Assembly (NCBI GenBank): GCA_030697365.1
Contig: JAUYQH010000050.1
Span: 1-58,685 of the forward strand
Direction of reading: 5' to 3'
Source: Novosphingobium sp.
Lineage (GTDB): Bacteria > Pseudomonadota > Alphaproteobacteria > Sphingomonadales > Sphingomonadaceae
Length of the DNA: 58,685 nucleotides
Below the pieces are notes generated by a model, which saw nothing but the letters and a program-made list of their open reading frames with translations, did not search any database and had not been told where the DNA came from. This document shows positions 52,178 through 58,685 of the stretch, one piece after another. The position numbers were made by a program, and so were the translations under genes. How positions within the stretch are numbered: position 1 is the stretch's first letter; each line of letters opens with the position of its first letter.

Positions 52178-53697
52178 GCGATGGCGTCGAAGCGCGGCTC
52201 AAGATGCGCGATGCCGGCGTGTTGGTGGCGTTGCTGGTGAAGCGCGCCGGATCGGACGATGATTTTCGGCTCTGGCTCGCCACGGAACTGGCGGCGCTGG
52301 ACGCGCAGGAATTGCGAGCACCTCTGGATCCGGAACCCTTCCGCCGGCGAGCGGACGCGTTGCTGGAATCGGCGCGTAGTACAACGCGCAGGCGGCATTG
52401 GGATGACTTAGGCGTCAACATCGATGAAGCGGCGCTCGAAGAGTTGCTCGCCCAGGCAGAGCCGTTTCTTGGCCTCGGCGACGGCAACAATGCGCTGGCA
52501 ATCCTGAAGCCCGTCGCGGCAAGTCTGGCGGAGTATTGGCCGCAATGCGCAGATTGGGACGAAACCCTGCACGAGTTCTTCCCCCTGCTCGATGCGAAGA
52601 TTGCCCAGGCCGTGCTGCTTGACGGGGTTTCGCATGAAGCGCGCGACGATCTCGCCGACGAATTGAGCCACTGGCAGGACGAGGTCTCCGAACACGGTGC
52701 CGGCGACGCCTTTGCCGTCGCCATCGCGGCCGCGACGCAAGGCTGGGACGAACCCGGTCTGGAGGATGTCTTCGATGGTCGCGGACGCGTCTGGCCGCTG
52801 ACGGGGACGAGCGGTTGGCTGGACGGTCAGCTCACCACGGCCCGGCTTGCCGCCCTCGCAGCGATGGGGCGCACGGAGTGGTTTCTCAACCTCTCCCACG
52901 CCGCTGGGCGATTTTGCGAGCACGCCGTGATGCTGGCGAAGCGTGATCGTATCGATGAAGCGCTGTCCATCGCCCGTGCGAATTTCCGCGATCCGGACAA
53001 CGCCTTGCGCCTGGCGGAAACGCTTCTGGATATGAACCACCCCGACGAAGCCTTCGAACTCGCCGATTGGGGGCTGTCGTTGCCAACAGAGGCCGAACGA
53101 AATGGACCTGCCGGGATCAATGGCAAGCGTGCCCTCGCGAGCTGGTTGCGCGAAGCGGCGCAGACCGCAAACCGGCCGGACCTTGCCATCAAGGCGGCGG
53201 GGGCTGCTTTCGAGGAGAGCCTTGCCCACGAGGATTACCGGACCGCACAAAGGCTCTGCCCGGCGCAGGACTGGCCTGACACGCGCGCGAGGCTCCTCAA
53301 GCGACTGATGGACGCTCCCTATGCGCATGACCGGATCGACATCCTGCTTGACGAAAACCGGATCGATGACGCCATCGCCACGGTCGATCGCAAGGACGAA
53401 CGCTTGCACAGCCCGCATGACCCCTCGCTGATGTGCCTGGCGCGGGCGGCATGCGCCCAGCATCCCGATTGGACGATCCGCTTTGCCTTGCGCATGGCGA
53501 GCCCCATCATGAGCGAGGGCCGCTCGGGCCATTATGATCTTGCCGTGCGTTGGCTCGAACTGGCCGCGCGCGCGCATATGGAAACCGGCACGACCGCGGA
53601 ATGGCACGATCATTTGGACACGCTCATCCAGACCCATCGCCGCAAGCACAAATTGCGCGCCCTGCTCGAAGCAATGCCCGCGACCGTCCGCCCCTGA
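52174..53697 (+). CDS. DUF6880-like helical repeat protein
   Basis: A 507-residue, almost wholly alpha-helical protein matching the pattern of DUF6880 and the C-terminal part of SWIM zinc-finger proteins: repeated A/L-rich hairpins, RDRIDEALSIARANF, LDMNHPDEAFELADWGL and LLKRLMDAPYAHDRIDILL. The SWIM zinc motif itself (CxCx-nCxH) is absent, so it is either a DUF6880-only protein or the rear half of a split SWIM protein. GTG 52174 overlaps the previous stop. It converges on the primase-helicase gene, with only eight bases between stops. Confidence 0.65.
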   Translation: MSDGVEARLKMRDAGVLVALLVKRAGSDDDFRLWLATELAALDAQELRAPLDPEPFRRRADALLESARSTTRRRHWDDLGVNIDEAALEELLAQAEPFLGLGDGNNALAILKPVAASLAEYWPQCADWDETLHEFFPLLDAKIAQAVLLDGVSHEARDDLADELSHWQDEVSEHGAGDAFAVAIAAATQGWDEPGLEDVFDGRGRVWPLTGTSGWLDGQLTTARLAALAAMGRTEWFLNLSHAAGRFCEHAVMLAKRDRIDEALSIARANFRDPDNALRLAETLLDMNHPDEAFELADWGLSLPTEAERNGPAGINGKRALASWLREAAQTANRPDLAIKAAGAAFEESLAHEDYRTAQRLCPAQDWPDTRARLLKRLMDAPYAHDRIDILLDENRIDDAIATVDRKDERLHSPHDPSLMCLARAACAQHPDWTIRFALRMASPIMSEGRSGHYDLAVRWLELAARAHMETGTTAEWHDHLDTLIQTHRRKHKLRALLEAMPATVRP

Positions 53698-53704
53698 CGT
53701 AGAG

Positions 53705-56221
53705 CTACTCCGGCAGATAGCCGAGACTGCGGTATCCGGTTCGCCGTCTGGCGGCCATCCGTGCGAGGACCGGCACGGCACCATCCACATAATCGACGAC
53801 CAGGACATTGGTCTTGCCGGCATGCTGGCGGTGCAGCCGCCCGACATATTGCGCCAGCGTTCCTTTCCAGGAGATAGGCATCGTTAGGAACAGCGTATCG
53901 AGCCTTGGATCATCGAACCCCTCGCCGATGTAGCGGCCTGTCGCCAGGATGAGGCGTTCTTCGGACGCCGGAACGGCGAGCGCCGCTTCGCAGCGCCTTC
54001 GTTCTGACGCCGACATTCCGCCGCGCAAAACCGCCATGTTCCTGACGAAGGGGGTGAAGCGCTCTTGCAGATAGGCAAGATGGTCCTTTCGCTCGGTCAG
54101 GACGATGGGCGAGCGCTTCTTTTCGAGGGTCTGGAGTACGTCGTCGAAGATGAGATCATTGCGCCCCTCATCCTGGGCCAGCGCGGCATAGATCCCCGGC
54201 ATTGGGGGTCTTTCCGCCGATGCCAGGATTTGCGGCAGCTCGAACCGCGTCGTCCGCTCACGAATCCGATGGCGAATGCCGCGCTCGGATGCTTGTGTCC
54301 GCGCGTCGACCCGGTGGCGCACTGGGCCGCACTGCATGAAGATGATGGGATGATGGCCGTCCTTGCGGGCGACGGTCGCCGACAATCCGAGGACAAAACG
54401 CGCCCTTGCACGCCTTGCTACCTGTTCGAAGCTGGCGGCGGACAGGTGGTGGCATTCATCGACGATCAGATGGCCGTATCCGGCGACGAGATCATCAACT
54501 TCGCCTTTTTTGACCAGACTCTGGATCAGCGACACATCGATAACGCCCGTCGGTTCGCGCTTGCCGCCGCCGATCCTGCCGAGGTGTTTCGGGTCGATTT
54601 CCAGAAAAGATCGCAGGCGTTCCACCCACTGATCGAGCAGCTCGCGACGATGGACCAGGATAAGAGTGTTGCACCGACGCTCGGCGATCAGCGCGGCAGC
54701 GACCACGGTCTTGCCGAATGCCGTCGTGGCTGCGAGCACGCCGTGGTCATGGGCGAGAAGATTTTTGAAGGCTCTCTGCTGGGGTGTCTGCAATTCTCCC
54801 CGAAACATCACCTGGCCCGGCAGCGGCAGACCGGATTCGCGGCGGTCGTCGAGTATCACCTCGATGCCATGGCTTTGAGCGAGCGCGGTCAGCTCGTCGA
54901 GGCAACCGCGCGGCAGCGCCACATGCCGGGGATGAAGCTCGGCGCAGGAGATGATCCGGGGCTTGCCGAAGGTCGGCAGGCGCATGGCTTGCGCTCGATA
55001 GAATTCAGGATTCTGGAATGCCGCCAGGCGGATACACTGAGCAACCAGCGCCGGAGGGAGAGCAGTGCGGTCCAGATAGACCTGGTCAGCGACTACGAGG
55101 TTGATCGCCTTCGGCAAGGGCGCCGCAATCGGCGACGGTGTTGTACGCCGCGAAGGGGGCAGCTTCCAGGGCTCGTCGGCAAACTCGTCATCGACCGGCA
55201 TGCGGACGCCAAGGATCCGCCCAGACACTTCGGCCTCACCCGCTATCTTGAAAACGGCACTCGCCGGGTTTCGCTGCAGCATCGAGAGGAAGGCCCACTG
55301 GTCGTCGTAGGGCCTCAAGAATTGATCGACGAAGACAGTGTTGCCGACTTCGCGCGCGCGCCGTTGCAGTGGTAGAGCAATCAGGTTCCCGAAACCGCCG
55401 AGCGGCATGGTATCCTGGTTCGGGAAAAACCGGTCGTAGGAGGCAAATCCGACTTCGGGCCGCCTTTCCATGGTCTCGGTAATCAGCGCGGCGCCCATCT
55501 GGCGGGCGATTCTGGCGGGCACCGGTTCATCGAAGAAAATCCAGACATGGCCGCCGTTGCCCGAGCGTGACCGCTCCAGCGCTGCCGCAATTCCTCTCGC
55601 GCGGCAGGTCTCCAGAAAGGCTGCCGCATCTTCTGCCCAGTCCTGCTTGTCGAAATCTGCGGCGAGGAACCAGCACGTCCCGTCGGCGAGCAAGGGATAG
55701 ACCCCGGCGACGAAATTAGCGGAGCGGGTCCCGCCGCCGCGCAAGTGCTTGGCGATTATATCACCGGACAGTGGAATGAACGCCTGGTTCGGACATTCTC
55801 CGCATTTTACTTTCGGTTTGGCGCAGATGCCGCGAGCCCATTCGTTGGAGCAGGCCGGCGAATAGCCCGCACGCGCCGAGTTGCGATTTTCCCAACGCAG
55901 CGGAAAGACATCGGACCGGCCCTTGAACAGGCTGCGGAACAGGTCAACCTTCGCCGAGGACGGAGACCGGTTGGTCACCGTCGCGCCCTCTAAAGGCCCA
56001 GTTCGCGTTAAGTTTTCGAGGGCGGACAATTGCTTCTCGAGCGTGGCGAGCGCGGCTTCGAGGTCCGCCTGCTCGACCCTGAGTTCGCCCATCCGCCGCC
56101 GAACGGAAGCCATTTCCGTTCTGATCGCCGCCGCATCGCCGATAGTCAGGGCCCCGGCCATTAGATCGGCGGCGCTTTCGTCCCTTGCCTCGGCCCGTCT
56201 AGAAGGGTCGGCTTGCGGCAT
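53705..56221 (-). CDS. TOTE-type conflict-system protein: archaeo-eukaryotic primase plus SF2 helicase
   Basis: The 838-residue protein has an N-terminal coiled coil (about 30-72) and then an AEP primase domain: Cys124/133/140/143 zinc knuckle, catalytic Asp189-x-Asp191 in AADFDKQ, His225 in RSGNGGHVW, and GGFGNLIALPLQ. A superfamily II helicase follows: Walker A TTAFGKTV with Lys504, DECHH at 588-592, LSATVARKDG, and the motif VI QYVGRLHRQ. This is the domain order of TOTE conflict-system proteins, predicted to act in defence or element conflict. No nuclease domain is fused. ATG 56221 is used because residues before it belong to the toxin gene, which it overlaps by 23 bases. Confidence 0.85.
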   Translation of the reverse strand: MPQADPSRRAEARDESAADLMAGALTIGDAAAIRTEMASVRRRMGELRVEQADLEAALATLEKQLSALENLTRTGPLEGATVTNRSPSSAKVDLFRSLFKGRSDVFPLRWENRNSARAGYSPACSNEWARGICAKPKVKCGECPNQAFIPLSGDIIAKHLRGGGTRSANFVAGVYPLLADGTCWFLAADFDKQDWAEDAAAFLETCRARGIAAALERSRSGNGGHVWIFFDEPVPARIARQMGAALITETMERRPEVGFASYDRFFPNQDTMPLGGFGNLIALPLQRRAREVGNTVFVDQFLRPYDDQWAFLSMLQRNPASAVFKIAGEAEVSGRILGVRMPVDDEFADEPWKLPPSRRTTPSPIAAPLPKAINLVVADQVYLDRTALPPALVAQCIRLAAFQNPEFYRAQAMRLPTFGKPRIISCAELHPRHVALPRGCLDELTALAQSHGIEVILDDRRESGLPLPGQVMFRGELQTPQQRAFKNLLAHDHGVLAATTAFGKTVVAAALIAERRCNTLILVHRRELLDQWVERLRSFLEIDPKHLGRIGGGKREPTGVIDVSLIQSLVKKGEVDDLVAGYGHLIVDECHHLSAASFEQVARRARARFVLGLSATVARKDGHHPIIFMQCGPVRHRVDARTQASERGIRHRIRERTTRFELPQILASAERPPMPGIYAALAQDEGRNDLIFDDVLQTLEKKRSPIVLTERKDHLAYLQERFTPFVRNMAVLRGGMSASERRRCEAALAVPASEERLILATGRYIGEGFDDPRLDTLFLTMPISWKGTLAQYVGRLHRQHAGKTNVLVVDYVDGAVPVLARMAARRRTGYRSLGYLPE

Positions 56222-56609
56222 GCAAATCAAGGTCGGTCGCGGCAAAGTCCTTGCCAGTGCACAGCAGCGGTTCGCCGCGCTCCTTCGCGACCGCATAGAC
56301 CATCAGATCGAGCAGGTTGAGCAAGCCGCCCCGCCCATTGCCCTTGCCATAACGCTTTTCGGCCTCAGCAGCGAGAGTGGCATGCTCCGCAGTGAACGCG
56401 GCGGTGGCGTGACCGTATCGGACTAACCGGTCCAGCAGCGCCTCCGCCTGGCTTGCAAGGCCAATCCTCTCGCCGCGCGCCACACGCAAGAATTCGAGAA
56501 TGACCGGTGCTGGAACAATTCCGTTCTCGATGCCCAGCGCCTCAATCAGTGCTGCCGACCCGTCTTCGCAGGTAAGAATGGCAATCAGCGCCGACGTGTG
56601 GATGATCAT
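56199..56609 (-). CDS. PIN-domain toxin (VapC-like) with first catalytic Asp changed to His
   Basis: The 136-residue PIN protein starts MIIHTSALIAIL, where VapC toxins of this group have MIIDTSAL. The codon is CAC (56598-56600), one base from GAC. The other acidic residues are present: Glu39 in VILEFLRVA, Asp101 in NLLDLMVYA and Asp121 in CTGKDF. PIN toxins need all acids to bind metal and cut RNA, so activity is doubtful. It overlaps the antitoxin stop by four bases and its own 3' end overlaps the primase-helicase start. Confidence 0.85.
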   Translation of the reverse strand: MIIHTSALIAILTCEDGSAALIEALGIENGIVPAPVILEFLRVARGERIGLASQAEALLDRLVRYGHATAAFTAEHATLAAEAEKRYGKGNGRGGLLNLLDLMVYAVAKERGEPLLCTGKDFAATDLDLHAASRPF

Positions 56610-56875
56610 CGGGGCAAGCCGTCATCATCGTAAAATTCCGCGTCGATCTCGGCCATGGAGGGATACTTGCGTTTAGGTACTGTCGCCAGGATCGCGTGGA
56701 TTTCGGCGCGGAATTTGCCGGGATCGCGTACCTTTGGCAACGGCAAGCGGTCGAGCGCTTCTTCGATGACCTGCACCTGGCTGCGCCCGTCGCGCGTAAG
56801 CAGCGCCAGGCGGGCCAGCGCGTGATCAGAGCGAATGGTGATGGCGCGTTGCTGGCGCCGCGGGGGGGAAGGCAT
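56606..56875 (-). CDS. VapB-like antitoxin (PSK transcription-factor family)
   Basis: The 89-residue protein has an N-terminal ribbon-helix-helix-like region (RRQQRAITIRSDHALARLALLTRDGRSQVQVIEEALDRL read in two parts) typical of Rv0623/PSK-type antitoxins, and an acidic C-terminal tail ending EIDAEFYDDDG that would wrap the toxin. ATG 56875 is chosen over 56938 because the family homology starts there and the longer N-terminus is unlike antitoxins. It precedes the PIN toxin with a four-base overlap, the normal antitoxin-first order, and probably binds its own promoter just upstream. Confidence 0.8.
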   Translation of the reverse strand: MPSPPRRQQRAITIRSDHALARLALLTRDGRSQVQVIEEALDRLPLPKVRDPGKFRAEIHAILATVPKRKYPSMAEIDAEFYDDDGLPR

Positions 56876-57292
56876 GGTCGGCGATCCTTGGCTCCAGAGA
56901 TCAAGGAGATAAATATCATAGTGTGCAGCTACGGACAAGCACGGCTACCCTGCTTGCTTACGCGCGCATTGTGAAATTTGGCTGAGCCAGATTCCCCAAG
57001 CCCTGGGGTCCGCTGCGCGCAGCTTCCCGAGCACGCGCGCGGCCGCATTGCCGTCCCCGGCGATTTCGTGACCGTTCTAATGGGTTCCAAGGCATCGCCG
57101 CCCAGAGCGGCGAGCACTCCACCGCCCAGCCGAGCAGCCGGCCGAAAACCCCATCTCTTCGCTGGACCTTCTCCGCTTTATCCGCCCGACTCCTTCGCGT
57201 CGGACTCTACTCACGATCGGTCACATTTCAGGGGAGCACGTCAGCGAATCCAATTCACCGGAAATTAGGTGCCACGCGGCTAGCAGCGTTCC
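56876..57292. other. 417-base gap between the toxin-antitoxin pair and the GGDEF gene
   Basis: No convincing gene is seen. Near 56915-56930 the DNA is AT-rich for this genome (TATGATATTTAT on the antitoxin strand), a likely promoter/operator for the toxin-antitoxin genes. The middle has short frames on both strands (for example VLAALGGDALEPIRTV on the minus strand) without family resemblance, probably debris. Confidence 0.35.
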
Positions 57293-58291
57293 ATGGGGTT
57301 TGCCTACGAACGTCGACAGCAAAATTCGAGCGGCAGGTCTCCCGCCAGACTTCCCTGGCCAATGCGTGTGGAAGCCCGCCAGGCTAGGAGGCTGATCACA
57401 GCGGGGCTCTGTGGTGTGGCTGTTGCAGATCTATCCACCGGAGCTTTTTGGTTTGGGCCAGCCTACCTCCTGATCATTGCTGGTGCAGCATGGTGCTTGG
57501 GCTGGCGACCAGCCGTTCTTATCGGCTTCGCCTGCTTGGCGATCGGTGTCGCTGCCAATGGGCTGTTGCTCTATCCGTATGGAGGCATTGCAGCCGCGTG
57601 GAACATGGCGATGCGAATCCTGGTGGTCGTGGCGGTGATCGTGCTCGCAACTAACCTCAGGGCTGCCTACGAAGCTGAATGGCGCCTTGCCCGGACTGAC
57701 CAACTCACAGGCGCTTTGAGTCGCAAGGGCTTCTTCGAGCTAACCTCTGGCGTACGGGAACATCAGGGCTGGACGCTTTTGGCGTACGGGGATCTAGATG
57801 GCCTCAAGAAAATCAACGACACTCGAGGCCACCGAGCAGGCGATGAGGCTCTGCGCTTGTTCTCGCGGCAAGTGCTAGGCATGATTCGGAAAGACGACAC
57901 GTTTGCTCGTCTGGGAGGTGATGAATTTGCCATCTACATGCAGGTTAAGGATGAAGTAGCGGCGAAAGAGGTTGCGGCCCGCCTGCATTCCGGAATGAAT
58001 TGCGTCGAAGGGGCGCATCAACTCCTTCGCTGCAGTCTGGGGGCACTGATACTTCGTCCTGGGGCAAGGGGCATTGACCTCGAATTGTGCGCCGCCGATG
58101 AACTCATGTACGAAGCTAAAAACATTGGAGCGTCGCTCGTGGCCGCAACTGCAGTGGTCCGCGACGGGGAAATTCGCATACTCGAGCGACATGCTGATCT
58201 GGCACCGCAGCAGAAAGGGGAGAATGGTCAGCGCCAGCCGAAAGTGACCGCGGTCGGCAATCCCGCTCAATTCAAGCCCCATGCTGCCTGA
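57293..58291 (+). CDS. Membrane-bound GGDEF diguanylate cyclase
   Basis: A 332-residue protein with four hydrophobic segments between residues 33 and 120, then a GGDEF domain: DQLTGALSRKGFF, GDLDGLKKIND (Asp167 and Asp169), and the intact active site GGDEF at 208-212. An inhibitory-site RxxD (199-202) lies five residues upstream, so c-di-GMP feedback is likely. It would make c-di-GMP, a signal that often raises polysaccharide output. ATG 57293 lacks a clear ribosome-binding site; ATG 57362 is a fair alternative and keeps all domains. Confidence 0.88.
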   Translation: MGFAYERRQQNSSGRSPARLPWPMRVEARQARRLITAGLCGVAVADLSTGAFWFGPAYLLIIAGAAWCLGWRPAVLIGFACLAIGVAANGLLLYPYGGIAAAWNMAMRILVVVAVIVLATNLRAAYEAEWRLARTDQLTGALSRKGFFELTSGVREHQGWTLLAYGDLDGLKKINDTRGHRAGDEALRLFSRQVLGMIRKDDTFARLGGDEFAIYMQVKDEVAAKEVAARLHSGMNCVEGAHQLLRCSLGALILRPGARGIDLELCAADELMYEAKNIGASLVAATAVVRDGEIRILERHADLAPQQKGENGQRQPKVTAVGNPAQFKPHAA

Positions 58292-58491
58292 CGAGAAGTA
58301 GAGCGCCGTGCTGGCCCCACCTTGCGGGTGTGCGGCGTAGCGCTGAATTGCGCGTCCTGATTGGTGGGGCGCTGGTGCTATCACCATGCCAAGAATGATG
58401 TTGGCACAGTTCCATCTCGATGAGTTCGGCAACAACCCCTGCCGTCCGCCGCCCTAGCGGCCGTCCAGCGCTACCCGGATCGCACACCAGA

Positions 58492-58602
58492 TCAGGCGGC
58501 TTGCTGAATGTCCTCGGGATCGCGCAGGACGTAGCCGCGGCCCCATATGGTTGCCCGTGAACAACGCGATTTGAAGATTTTGCCGGTCGCAGCGTGATCG
58601 CT
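58492..58602 (-). pseudogene. C-terminal scrap of a CtrA-like response regulator
   Basis: On the minus strand the frame ends with ATIWGRGYVLRDPEDIQQAA and TGA. IWGRGYVLRDP is the last beta-hairpin of OmpR/CtrA-type DNA-binding domains. Upstream residues (GKIFKSRCSR) barely resemble the preceding helix and the rest of the regulator is not found. The stretch 58292-58491 between this and the GGDEF gene holds nothing recognisable. Confidence 0.5.
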
Positions 58603-58659
58603 GGACCGGCCAGGATAATCGTCGCTGAAGTCGCGAAGCGCCGCTCAGAACGCGCAGAG

Positions 58660-58676
58660 GGCCCGCTTAGCGGGCC
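58660..58676. terminator. Short GC hairpin at the right edge
   Basis: GGCCCGC and GCGGGCC pair perfectly around a TTA loop. No T run is visible on either side, and the neighbouring gene is outside the window, so a terminator role is only possible. Confidence 0.3.
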
Positions 58677-58685
58677 AGTGCGGGC

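Noticed and set aside
57875..58435. Minus-strand frame antisense to the GGDEF gene
   Set aside because: It overlaps an intact GGDEF domain and shows no domain of its own.
1..58685. tRNA, rRNA or CRISPR array
   Set aside because: I found no cloverleaf with a TTCGA-type arm, no rRNA-like stretch and no regularly spaced direct repeats.

Overview
The window is 58.7 kb of high-GC alphaproteobacterial DNA. The protein signatures fit a sphingomonad (Sphingomonadales): a coq7-dsbB-ctpA-envC-rlmH chromosomal block, a rbn/YihY-fabI pair, a zinc-finger-less DnaJ, and sphingomonad-type DUF3489 and DUF6429 proteins. No rRNA, tRNA or CRISPR array was recognised.

Left part (1-11.6 kb) is accessory DNA around a small conserved block. 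It holds a partial AAA ATPase, an EEP-family phosphatase/nuclease, a DUF4268 fragment, an XRE regulator with a damaged start, and a compact operon of DUF3489 protein, YqaJ exonuclease, ERF annealing protein and HNH-like protein. This is a lambda-Red-like recombination module without phage structural genes. The conserved block dnaJ-YihY-fabI follows. A second, diverged and decayed copy of HNH plus a small gene plus dnaJ then appears at 10.3-11.6 kb. Its dnaJ carries two in-frame TAG stops and is cut off.

Middle part (11.7-46.4 kb) is a large surface-polysaccharide cluster with many strand switches. It encodes a PglF/WbpM-type 4,6-dehydratase, PglE-, PglD- and PglC-like enzymes (a bacillosamine-type priming route), and homologues of every step to UDP-ManNAc3NAcA (6-dehydrogenase, WlbA/WbpB, WbpE, WlbB/WbpD, 2-epimerase). 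A WbpG-HisH-HisF amidotransferase set could turn an N-acetyl group into an acetamidino group. WecB/WecC-type enzymes, a UDP-glucuronate 4-epimerase, an AsnB-like amidotransferase, acetyltransferases, three GT4 glycosyltransferases and a formyltransferase-like/beta-propeller fusion complete the sugar chemistry. Wzx, two polymerase/ligase-like membrane proteins, a tyrosine autokinase with a Tyr-rich tail, and Wza handle assembly and export.

Right part (46.4-58.7 kb) starts with the conserved block (periplasmic protein, coq7, dsbB, ctpA, envC). It is interrupted at the 3' end of rlmH, which survives only as a fragment overlapping the envC start. Beyond this lies an island: a frameshifted DUF6429 gene, a pair of unknown/DUF6880 proteins, a large TOTE-type primase-helicase, a VapBC-type toxin-antitoxin pair whose toxin lacks its first catalytic aspartate, and a membrane GGDEF protein. 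A fragment of a CtrA-like response regulator lies at the right edge.

All functions are read from sequence motifs and family knowledge; no database search was run.
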